Positions 50,639 to 58,509 of a stretch of DNA of 64,000 nt are shown piece by piece (position 1 is the first letter of the stretch; each line of letters opens with the position of its first letter). The stretch spans positions 16,013 through 80,012 of the forward strand of contig NZ_JBHUOV010000008.1 in the NCBI RefSeq assembly GCF_042686125.1, read 5' to 3'. Made by a program: the position numbers and the translations under genes. The notes beneath the pieces are model-generated. The model saw only the letters and a list, made by a program, of their open reading frames with translations, had not been told where the DNA came from and searched no databases. Origin of the DNA: Oceanihabitans iliipiscarium. Its GTDB lineage: Bacteria; Bacteroidota; Bacteroidia; Flavobacteriales; Flavobacteriaceae.

Positions 50639-52330
50639 TTAAACAGCTTCTACAAACAATCCTTCGTCAGTTTTTTCCACTTTAGCCAAATTGTTTTTTG
50701 TCAATTCTTTAATCGTTTTGTCCCACTTTTTATTAGATAAACCAGATTGTACTTTTAAATCATTAAGAGCTAAACGCCCTTCGGTTTTTAATAGTTTTAA
50801 TGTGTTTTTGGCTTCGTCGCTAACGGCTAAGGCCTTTTTTTCTGGTCGCATTTGAGGAAAGAATAAGACTTCCTGAATAGATTGATTATTTGTTAAAAAC
50901 ATAATTAGCCTATCCATACCAATTCCCATGCCTGATGTTGGCGGCATACCGTATTCTAAAGCACGTAAAAAATCATGATCAATAAATTCGGTAGCTTCGT
51001 CATCTCCTTTAGCAGCAAGCTTTAATTGATGTTCAAAACGTTCACGTTGATCTATTGGGTCGTTTAACTCCGAATACGCATTTGCTATTTCTTTACCGCA
51101 GACCATTAATTCAAAACGTTCGGTCAGTTCAGGGTTGTCACGATGTTCTTTACATAAAGGGCTCATTTCTTTTGGGTAATCAGTAATGAAGGTTGGCTGT
51201 ATATAATTGCCTTCACATTTTTCACCAAAAATCTCATCAATCAGTTTCCCTTTCCCCATAGTATCATCAACTTCAATATTCATGCTTTTTGCAGCGTCAC
51301 GTATTTCCGCTTCACTTTTTCCAGCAATATCAAAACCAGTAAAATGCTTTATTGAGTCTGCCATAGTCACACGAGCATATGGTGCTTTAAAATCAATTTC
51401 ATGCTTTCCAAAAGTGGCTTTCGAAGTCCCATTAACAGCAATTGCACAATGCTCTAATAATTGCTCACAGAAATCCATCATCCAATTGTAATCTTTGTAG
51501 GACACATAAATTTCCATAGCCGTAAATTCTGGATTGTGCGTGCGATCCATCCCTTCATTTCTGAAATTTTTAGAAAATTCATACACACCATCAAAACCAC
51601 CAACAATTAATCGTTTTAGATATAATTCGTTAGCAATTCTCATATATAACGGAATATCTAAGGAGTTGTGATGTGTTACAAAAGGGCGAGCAGCAGCTCC
51701 TCCAGGAATAGGTTGTAAAATTGGTGTCTCAACTTCAAAATAACCAGCATTATTAAAGAAAGAACGCATGGCATTAAACAGTTTTGTTCTTTTTATAAAC
51801 ACTTCTTTTACATGCGGATTTACAACCAAATCTGCATAACGTTGTCTGTAACGTAATTCAGGATCTGTAAATGCATCATATACTTTTCCGTCTTTTTCTT
51901 TAGGTAAAGGCAAAGGTTTTAAGGCTTTACTTAGCAAAGTAAAATCTTTCACACGAACGGTTTTTTCTCCAACTTTAGTTTTAAATAACTCCCCTTCAAT
52001 ACCCACAAAATCACCTAAATCTAGTAACTTTTTAAAAACCTCATTGTACTTGGTTTTATCTTCACCTGTACAAATTTCATCACGATTAAAATACACCTGA
52101 ACTCTTCCTTCACTATCTTGTAATTGAGCAAAAGAAGCTTTTCCTTGAATGTTAATCGACATTAAACGACCAGCAATTACCACCTTTTTATCTTCAACAA
52201 AATTCTGTTTTATATCCTTAGAATTTGAATTGATAGGATATAAATCTGCTGGATAAGGATTAATGCCTAATTCACGTAATTTGGCTAACTTATCTCTTCG
52301 TACTAATTCTTGTTCAGATAATTGCGACAT
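50639..52330 (-). CDS. lysS: Lysine--tRNA ligase, class II
   Basis: 563 residues. OB-fold anticodon-binding domain (about 60-165, VVIAGRLMSINIQGKASFAQLQDSEGRVQVYF), then the class II catalytic domain (FRNEGMDRTHNPEFTAMEIY motif 2, and GMGIGMDRLIMFLTN motif 3). After motif 3 and VLFFPQMRPEK the E. coli enzyme ends, but here about 65 residues follow that look like a small winged helix (KNTLKLLKTEGRLALNDLKVQSGLSNKKWDKTIKEL). This tail is usual in Bacteroidota LysRS. A TATCTTTG -7 element lies 20 bp upstream. Confidence 0.97.
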   Translation of the reverse strand: MSQLSEQELVRRDKLAKLRELGINPYPADLYPINSNSKDIKQNFVEDKKVVIAGRLMSINIQGKASFAQLQDSEGRVQVYFNRDEICTGEDKTKYNEVFKKLLDLGDFVGIEGELFKTKVGEKTVRVKDFTLLSKALKPLPLPKEKDGKVYDAFTDPELRYRQRYADLVVNPHVKEVFIKRTKLFNAMRSFFNNAGYFEVETPILQPIPGGAAARPFVTHHNSLDIPLYMRIANELYLKRLIVGGFDGVYEFSKNFRNEGMDRTHNPEFTAMEIYVSYKDYNWMMDFCEQLLEHCAIAVNGTSKATFGKHEIDFKAPYARVTMADSIKHFTGFDIAGKSEAEIRDAAKSMNIEVDDTMGKGKLIDEIFGEKCEGNYIQPTFITDYPKEMSPLCKEHRDNPELTERFELMVCGKEIANAYSELNDPIDQRERFEHQLKLAAKGDDEATEFIDHDFLRALEYGMPPTSGMGIGMDRLIMFLTNNQSIQEVLFFPQMRPEKKALAVSDEAKNTLKLLKTEGRLALNDLKVQSGLSNKKWDKTIKELTKNNLAKVEKTDEGLFVEAV

Positions 52331-52349
52331 ATATATTATTTTGAAGGCA

Positions 52350-52357
52350 CAAAGATA
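52350..52357 (-). promoter_or_regulatory. -7 element of the lysS promoter
   Basis: CAAAGATA on the plus strand reads TATCTTTG on the minus strand, a match to TAnnTTTG, 19 bp before the lysS ATG. No clear -33 TTG. Confidence 0.5.
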
Positions 52358-52380
52358 CGTTAATACAAGTAATTAGAAAA

Positions 52381-52508
52381 GGCGTTTTTTGGGCATTCTT
52401 TTTTTTGAAAAAAAAGCCGTGCTATACGTTATATCTTTTATTTGTCTGGCTAAGCGCAGTCTAAACCTGAGCGCCAAATAAAAGGATGCCACTGCTATCA
52501 CTAATGCG
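52381..52508. repeat. Cloverleaf-like dispersed repeat, copy 4 (diverged)
   Basis: Starts GGCGTTTTTTGGGC and ends ATCACTAATGC. It keeps TATATCTTTTA and AAAAGGATGCC, which can pair, plus an inner ATTTG...GCGCCAAAT hairpin. Several family positions differ, so it is a decayed or distant copy. Confidence 0.6.
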
Positions 52509-52569
52509 AAGTGTAACAAACATAAAGACTTAACGTCTTATAAGTATCATCAATTAAAAATCAAATCAA

Positions 52570-52728
52570 ATGAGTTTTTGGAGAGTCGTATTGGCTATTA
52601 TTTGTCCACCTTTAGCTGTTTTAGATAAAGGTTGTGGATCTGTATTAATTACTTTTTTACTTTGGCTTTGTGGCTGGGTTCCAGGTGTTATTGCAGCACT
52701 TGTTATTTTAAATAATCCGGAACACTAA
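52570..52728 (+). CDS. YqaE/Pmp3 family membrane protein
   Basis: 52 residues, found by reading the gap between lysS and the next lipoprotein. It is a Pmp3/UPF0057 protein: MSFWRVVLAIICPPLAVLDK then GCGSVLITFLLWLCGWVPG and VIAALVILNN. Two membrane helices form a hairpin with the conserved PPLAV turn. Members respond to salt and membrane-potential stress in other organisms. The gene is short and stands alone. Confidence 0.93.
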   Translation: MSFWRVVLAIICPPLAVLDKGCGSVLITFLLWLCGWVPGVIAALVILNNPEH

Positions 52729-52735
52729 AAAAGCT

Positions 52736-52743
52736 TATATTTG
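52736..52743 (+). promoter_or_regulatory. -7 element upstream of the 52773 lipoprotein
   Basis: TATATTTG, an exact match to TAnnTTTG, 29 bp before the ATG. No TTG at the best -33 spacing. Confidence 0.55.
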
Positions 52744-52772
52744 TGTTCTAATTAATTCTTAACTATTATACA

Positions 52773-53627
52773 ATGAAGAAGTTTTTGCTATTAATCGTAT
52801 GTGCCCTAATATTTACCAGTTGTAATTTTACCGAAGAAATAACTTTTAAAGAAGATGGTTCTGGAGAATTCATAATGAGTTATGATCTCTCTGAAGCGAT
52901 GAAAGTTATGAATGATATGGATAAAGATGAAGAAGAAGTAGAACCTGAAGAACAAGAAGGAGAAGCAGATAATCAAGAAAGTGAAGAAAGAAATAATCAG
53001 CCCAATAAAAGGCCTGGTATGAAAATGGACAGTACTATGTACTTTAAAGACATGTTAGTTGAAAAAGCAGATAGTATTTCTAATTTACCTCAAACAGAAC
53101 AAGACCGTTTAAGATCTTTAAAGGATGTCGTTATTAAAATGAAAATGGATGAAGATGCTGGAATATTAAACTTTGGCGTAGGCTCTTCGTTTATAAATAT
53201 TTCTGCTCTGCCACAAGCTTTAGAAAAAATAGAGCAAGCTAAAGAGATGAATTCTGGTAATAACAGAGAAATGTCTCAAATGGAAAATAGTGCTATCGCT
53301 AAAGCTTCTGAAAACATGTTCGAGTATATAGACTATAAATATAATGGTAAAACATTCTCTAGAATATTAAAAGACAACTACAAACAATCTGCAGAAGACG
53401 TTAAAGCTTTAAATGCTGAAATCAGTAGAATGGGAGAAAGTTCTGAAGAACAATTTAACGCCATGACCTATACGCTTGTGTATCATTTTCCAAGAGCTGT
53501 AAAATCAGTTTCTAACAATAACGCAACACTAAGCGACGATAAGAAAACAGTGACTTTAAAAATGAACTTTATAGACATGTTAAAGACACCAGCTATGATG
53601 GCTTTAGATGTTGTTTTAGAGAATTAA
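52773..53627 (+). CDS. Lipoprotein of unknown function
   Basis: 284 residues. Lipobox FTSC, Cys at residue 17. The mature part begins with a short beta-strand segment (EEITFKEDGSGEFIMSYDLSEAM) that looks like the start of a LppM-type domain. A very acidic, Asp/Glu/Gln/Asn-rich stretch (about 50-85) follows, then a helical and beta region. No named family is recognised with confidence. The lipB TTG start is 3 bp after its stop, so the two are co-transcribed. Confidence 0.8.
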   Translation: MKKFLLLIVCALIFTSCNFTEEITFKEDGSGEFIMSYDLSEAMKVMNDMDKDEEEVEPEEQEGEADNQESEERNNQPNKRPGMKMDSTMYFKDMLVEKADSISNLPQTEQDRLRSLKDVVIKMKMDEDAGILNFGVGSSFINISALPQALEKIEQAKEMNSGNNREMSQMENSAIAKASENMFEYIDYKYNGKTFSRILKDNYKQSAEDVKALNAEISRMGESSEEQFNAMTYTLVYHFPRAVKSVSNNNATLSDDKKTVTLKMNFIDMLKTPAMMALDVVLEN

Positions 53628-53630
53628 CAT

Positions 53631-54347
53631 TTGAATAAAACAGTCGAATTACAAGATTTAGGACTTAGAGATTATAAGGATACTTGGGATTATCAAGAGG
53701 CCTTATTTAAATCTATAGTTGATGCTAAAATAAAGAACAGAAGAGAGGCGCTTAACTTAGCGACGCACAACTATTTTTTATTCGTAGAGCATCCTCATGT
53801 ATATACCTTAGGTAAAAGTGGAGACATGAGCAACTTGCTAGTTGATGAAACAGAACTTTCTAAAAAAGGAGCTACTTTTTATAAGGTAAATCGTGGTGGA
53901 GATATAACGTATCATGGTCCTGGTCAGATCGTTGGTTATCCTATTCTAGATCTTGATAACTTCTTTACTGATATTCATAAATACCTTCGCTTTCTTGAAG
54001 AAATGATTATCCTCACTTTAGCAGAGTATGGCTTAAAAGCAGAACGTAGTCCTGGAGAAACAGGTGTGTGGCTAGATGTAGGCACACCATTTGCTAGAAA
54101 GATTTGTGCCATGGGAGTTCGTGCTAGTCGCTGGGTCACTATGCATGGATTTGCACTCAATGTGAATGCAGATTTAGGCTATTTTGACCATATGATTCCT
54201 TGTGGAATTCGTGGTAAAGCTGTAACCTCACTTCATGTAGAACTCGGACAAAAAGAAGTGAATATAGAAGATGTAAAAGAAAAACTTCTAAAACATTTTA
54301 CAATACTTTTTGAGGCTGGGATGACATTAAAAGAAAGCGTAAGCTAA
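53631..54347 (+). CDS. lipB: Octanoyltransferase (lipoate biosynthesis)
   Basis: 238 residues from a TTG start 3 bp after the upstream stop. Family motifs: EHPHVYTLGKSGD, the RGGDITYHGPGQ loop, catalytic K157 in FARKICAMG and catalytic C191 in MIPCGI, with HGFALN between them. LipB moves octanoate from acyl carrier protein to lipoyl domains, such as the E2 proteins encoded at 27000. It overlaps the convergent M1 peptidase gene by 4 bp. Confidence 0.96.
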   Translation: MNKTVELQDLGLRDYKDTWDYQEALFKSIVDAKIKNRREALNLATHNYFLFVEHPHVYTLGKSGDMSNLLVDETELSKKGATFYKVNRGGDITYHGPGQIVGYPILDLDNFFTDIHKYLRFLEEMIILTLAEYGLKAERSPGETGVWLDVGTPFARKICAMGVRASRWVTMHGFALNVNADLGYFDHMIPCGIRGKAVTSLHVELGQKEVNIEDVKEKLLKHFTILFEAGMTLKESVS

Positions 54348-56569
54348 TCTGTTTTCTTGTTTTTAAATTCATCAAACTGTGATGAGGTTTCTGTCTTAGG
54401 AAATGTATTGTTTTTCATATCAACATCTGCAAATTCAAAATTAGGATCAAGGTTGACTTGCTTTACTTCCTTCGATTTGACAAATGTTTTTTTAATTTCA
54501 TATTCATTTCTTCGCCAAGAGTCTGCAGGTAAACGATCAATTTCTGAGGTGCCATCTGTATATTGCCACTCAATGGTTACAGGCATAACAAGACCACCAA
54601 CATTTTTTATAGTGAGTTCGTAAATATTTTTCCCTGAGAGCTGTTTGCGCACTTCAGGTTCGTCTAATCGCGATAAAAAACCACCATAAGCTTGCTCGTT
54701 TGTTGGTGTCATGGTTATCACTTCTGGACCTCCAGAAAAATCTTTAGCTTCAGTTTTAGTGCTTTCGCCATTGACTTGAATTTTTACTTTTTCTTGCTGG
54801 TCTTCTATGTTTAAATCTTCTTCATAGACTTTATACCACTTTACACTTGTTAGCTCCATATCTACATTATCAGTCGTAAAAAACCAACCTCTAAAAAACC
54901 AATCCAAATCTGTAGCAGTAGCATCTTCTAAAGTTCTGAAAAGATCAGAAGGGTTTGGGTGTTTATATTTCCAACGGTTTGCATATTCTTTAAAAGCTTG
55001 ATCAAAAAGCTCTTTGCCAATAATAGAATGTCTTAACATTTGTAAACCAACTGTGGGTTTTTGATAAAAATTATTACCAAACTGAGTGAGTAGTTCGTTG
55101 TCAGAATTTGTCATTATTGGTCGCATAATGCTTTGGTCTCCACTCATAAATGGGACAATACTTTTAGGTGTTGTGCTATTAAAATGCGGATAGCGTTCTG
55201 CTACTGTACGTTGGTGTAAAAAAGTATTTAAACCTTCATCCATCCACATCCATTTGCGTTCATCAGAACTCACTATCATTGGAAACCAGTTGTGTCCAAC
55301 TTCATGAATAATGGTGCCAATCATACCTTGTTTAGCGTTATCACTCATTTGCCCATTTCTAGGTCGTCCTCCATTAAAACTAATCATTGGAAACTCCATG
55401 CCAATATTAGATGTGTTTACTGAGATGGCTGCTGGATAAGGATATTCAAAAGTGGCTTCCGAATAAACCTCTAAGGCATGAACGACTGCTTTTGTAGATT
55501 CTTCCTGCCAAACAGGTAAGCCTTCTTTTGGAAAGAAAGACATGGCCATTGTTTGATGATCTGAGAATTGTACAGCTTGTGCATCCCAAATAAATTTTCT
55601 AGAGGAAGCAAACGCAAAATCACGAACATTTTTCGCTTTAAATTTCCATGTTTTTAATTTTGATGATTTGCTTTTTTCATTTTGAATAGCTTCTTCTGGC
55701 GTAATGATAAGTACAGGTTTGTCATAAGTTTGACGAGCAAGGTCAAGTCGTTTTCGTTGTGTAGAAGTGAGGACGTTCTCACTATTCTGTAATTCTCCTG
55801 TTGAAGCGACAATGTGGTCTTCAGGAACTTTAATTTCAACATCATAGTCGCCAAATTCTAAGGCAAATTCACCAAGTCTTTGAAACTGCTGATTTTGCCA
55901 ACCTTCGGTGTCGTTATAAACAGCCATTCTTGGAAACCAATGAGCAATGAGGTAAACAGTGTTGTCATCTTCAGGAAAATATTCATAACCTTCTCTAGAC
56001 AGTAAAAACATGCTACGATCTGTAATAGGATAGGACCAAGCCATTGAAAAAGTTAATGTCGAACCTGATTTTAAGGGTTGATCTAAAATAACTTTCATCA
56101 TGGTATTGTTAACCAATGATTTCATGTTTTTCCCAGAAGCATCTTTAATGTATTTTATAGAATATCCAGCAGGAAAATCAATTGCTCGGGTTAAAAATTG
56201 CATTTGCCTTGCGCTTATTGAATCTCTTACGCCACCAAAAGCATCACCAAAATCTGGACTTTCTTTACGGTTTACATTTTGTTCTAACTGAATCCATAAA
56301 TAACTTAAATCGTCGGGCGAATTATTATAATACGTAATGGTTTCTTCGCCAGAAAGGATATTGTTTTTTTCGTCTAATTCTGCTTTAATTTTGTAGTCTG
56401 CACGTTGTTGCCAATAGGCTTTGCTTGGCGCACCACTAGCTGTTCTGTAATAGCTAGGAGGTGTAATCATATTGTCGATAGGTTCAAATTTTCCTTGCCA
56501 AGGTTGGTTTTGAGCTTGACTTAAAGTGACAAATAAAAAAGCTAGAATTGAGAGAAGTAATGAGCGCAT
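54344..56569 (-). CDS. M1 family metallopeptidase (aminopeptidase N-like)
   Basis: 741 residues from the ATG at 56569, which starts the signal peptide (MRSLLLSILAFLFVTLSQAQ); an upstream ATG at 56608 adds 13 non-signal residues. The catalytic site is HEVGH followed 18 residues later by Glu in WMDEGLNTFL, the M1 pattern. The exopeptidase region in front of it reads NIGMEFPMISFNGGRPR, where a normal GAMEN motif is not obvious. It should cleave N-terminal residues from peptides outside the cytoplasm. It overlaps the lipB 3' end by 4 bp. Confidence 0.93.
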   Translation of the reverse strand: MRSLLLSILAFLFVTLSQAQNQPWQGKFEPIDNMITPPSYYRTASGAPSKAYWQQRADYKIKAELDEKNNILSGEETITYYNNSPDDLSYLWIQLEQNVNRKESPDFGDAFGGVRDSISARQMQFLTRAIDFPAGYSIKYIKDASGKNMKSLVNNTMMKVILDQPLKSGSTLTFSMAWSYPITDRSMFLLSREGYEYFPEDDNTVYLIAHWFPRMAVYNDTEGWQNQQFQRLGEFALEFGDYDVEIKVPEDHIVASTGELQNSENVLTSTQRKRLDLARQTYDKPVLIITPEEAIQNEKSKSSKLKTWKFKAKNVRDFAFASSRKFIWDAQAVQFSDHQTMAMSFFPKEGLPVWQEESTKAVVHALEVYSEATFEYPYPAAISVNTSNIGMEFPMISFNGGRPRNGQMSDNAKQGMIGTIIHEVGHNWFPMIVSSDERKWMWMDEGLNTFLHQRTVAERYPHFNSTTPKSIVPFMSGDQSIMRPIMTNSDNELLTQFGNNFYQKPTVGLQMLRHSIIGKELFDQAFKEYANRWKYKHPNPSDLFRTLEDATATDLDWFFRGWFFTTDNVDMELTSVKWYKVYEEDLNIEDQQEKVKIQVNGESTKTEAKDFSGGPEVITMTPTNEQAYGGFLSRLDEPEVRKQLSGKNIYELTIKNVGGLVMPVTIEWQYTDGTSEIDRLPADSWRRNEYEIKKTFVKSKEVKQVNLDPNFEFADVDMKNNTFPKTETSSQFDEFKNKKTD

Positions 56570-56654
56570 AATGGTTGTATTTATTTTTGATTGCGTTAGT
56601 GTAAGCAAGATAATAAATTATGCTAGGATATTATTAAAAATAAAAGTTAAAGGT

Positions 56655-57710
56655 TTAACCTTCAGCGTTAAAGAAGACTTTGTAATAATGCATTTTTTTC
56701 TCATCGTCATAACCACGTTCTAAATATTCGCTTGAAGCTTCAGGCGCATCAATATCGAGTTTGATTTGAATATTAGTATCGAGTTTAATTTCGGTTTTAA
56801 TTTTTTTCTTTTCTTTTTTTACCACAGCTTCAGCGACATCAAATTGATTTCTAATTAAAAGGTCTTGCTCGCCTTCATAGGTTTTTTTGTAGTCTTCAAA
56901 AAGGGTTTTATGCTTGTCTTCTTCAAAAATTTCATCTGTAAACCGTTCAACATTTAGGATTTCATTTTCTTTAAAGTAGTCTATAGTTTTGGCTAAAAAA
57001 GTATTGCGTTCTTGTTCGCCATAGCTGGTTTTTATGATTTCATTAGAAAATTCTTGACACAATTCTAGATAGTTTTTAGTGTGTTGATTTGCATCATCTG
57101 CATATTTAATATTCAAAAAATGATGTGTCCAATATTGTGCATCATAATTATTGTTATCTGCACTTAAGATAATACGACCTTCAGTATCAGATTGATTTAA
57201 AACTAAGCAACCTTTGTCTATTTTTTTTGAATTGATTCCTTTTTGAACTAAGACATCATAACTGTCATTTTCTAAATAGGTTTGAAAGAAATTGACTTTA
57301 TTTTCAATTTTAAAAACACCTAGAGCATTCGTGGTTATCTCATTGTATTCTATGCCTTCAAAGAGTACAACAAGAACATCTCCTGTTTTAATTTGGGCAG
57401 AATTTGATTGCTCAAATAAATGTTTCACAATGTGTTTTGATGTTTCAATAAAAGCATCCTCATCATTAAAAATAGTGTCTGAATAATTATTGATTTCATT
57501 TAAACGAACATCTGCATGATGGTTAAAACGATAGCTTTGAACAACACTGCCAAAAGGTTTTAATAAAAAAGGAAGCATCAGGTCATAACTTGCTTCATCA
57601 AAATCGACTGTTTTGTTAGAAAACGCGTTTTTAGTACTGTTGTGTTTGTTGCCAACTTTATGAATTATAAACTTAGAAATGGATGCGTTTTTACGTGAAA
57701 TCATAATCAA
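56655..57710 (-). CDS. Nucleoid-associated protein (NdpA/NA37 family)
   Basis: 351 residues (start at 57710 or at the second ATG, 57704). It matches the PF04245 nucleoid-associated family: SISKFIIHKVGNKHN near the N-terminus, the DVLVVLFEGIEYN strand region, KGCLVLNQSDTEGRI and WTHHFLNIKYADDAN. The C-terminal half is charged with a KKEKKKIKTEIKLD stretch. Members bind the folded chromosome. It is flanked by a terminator at 57754 and the M1 gene. Confidence 0.9.
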   Translation of the reverse strand: MIMISRKNASISKFIIHKVGNKHNSTKNAFSNKTVDFDEASYDLMLPFLLKPFGSVVQSYRFNHHADVRLNEINNYSDTIFNDEDAFIETSKHIVKHLFEQSNSAQIKTGDVLVVLFEGIEYNEITTNALGVFKIENKVNFFQTYLENDSYDVLVQKGINSKKIDKGCLVLNQSDTEGRIILSADNNNYDAQYWTHHFLNIKYADDANQHTKNYLELCQEFSNEIIKTSYGEQERNTFLAKTIDYFKENEILNVERFTDEIFEEDKHKTLFEDYKKTYEGEQDLLIRNQFDVAEAVVKKEKKKIKTEIKLDTNIQIKLDIDAPEASSEYLERGYDDEKKMHYYKVFFNAEG

Positions 57711-57753
57711 AATATTGTGTTTGCAATACTAATCATTTCACTAGAAAAGACAT

Positions 57754-57784
57754 AAAAAAAACCGAAGTTAATCGCTTCGGTTTT
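57754..57784 (-). terminator. Intrinsic terminator of the 57808 gene
   Basis: AAAACCGAAG and CTTCGGTTTT form a perfect 10-bp stem with loop TTAATCG. On the minus strand it is followed by eight T residues. It begins 23 bp past the stop of the 57808 lipoprotein gene and separates it from the nucleoid-associated gene. Confidence 0.88.
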
Positions 57785-57807
57785 GGTTATTATCATGAGT
57801 TGTAGTA

Positions 57808-58410
57808 TTAGTAAGCATAACCCGTTACAGTGTATTCAATAAAATTCATGTCGAAATCAAATTTTTCTACTGTAATTGTTACAGGTCCTGTGTAATCATC
57901 AATAGAAATTTCTTGGTATCTATAATCGTTTACTCCTGGTAAATCTCTAAAAGGTTGATCTATAGAATCTGCTATAATATTGTCTTCATCATCTGCGATA
58001 TACAAATTCAAAGAATTATAATTGTTTGATGACACAACGTATATTGCTCCAGATGAAAAACAACTCAGCACATCAGGGCATGATTCGTCAGAAATTAATG
58101 CTACTGGGTTGCCACTTAAAAAAGTAAGTTCGCGTTCTTCAATTAAGAAATCTTTGTCGTCTAAAGCGTTGTCTAAGTTTTCTTGAGTTTCTGCATCACC
58201 AAGCATAGCATCAATAACGCTTTGTAGCGAATCGATTTCCGCTTGTACTAATTCTAATTCTGCAGTTAAATAAGCCGCAAACAAGTTGTTTTCACTAATA
58301 TAATTTCTGCCAGTTAAAATACCATCATCGCTTCCACCTGTTGTGCTATCACTACTACAATTAAACATTAAAAATGAGATAAGTAGTAAAGTTAAATATT
58401 GAGCTTTCAT
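57808..58410 (-). CDS. Lipoprotein of unknown function
   Basis: 200 residues. Lipobox MFNC, Cys at residue 18, then SSDSTTGGSDDG, a flexible acidic linker. A coiled-coil-like segment (about 45-85, ELELVQAEIDSLQSVIDAM) is followed by a beta-rich half (GAIYVVSSNNYNSLNLYIADDEDNII). Only two cysteines remain in the mature part (PDVLSC region). No named family recognised. It is bounded by its own terminator. Confidence 0.78.
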   Translation of the reverse strand: MKAQYLTLLLISFLMFNCSSDSTTGGSDDGILTGRNYISENNLFAAYLTAELELVQAEIDSLQSVIDAMLGDAETQENLDNALDDKDFLIEERELTFLSGNPVALISDESCPDVLSCFSSGAIYVVSSNNYNSLNLYIADDEDNIIADSIDQPFRDLPGVNDYRYQEISIDDYTGPVTITVEKFDFDMNFIEYTVTGYAY

Positions 58411-58509
58411 AAAGTTATGAGTTTAATATAAATGTTTTTGAAGTCGTTAAAGTTAATATTTTAAAATTAAAAAGAAATAGTAAGCTGTGATCTATGAAAA
58501 AAATGACTG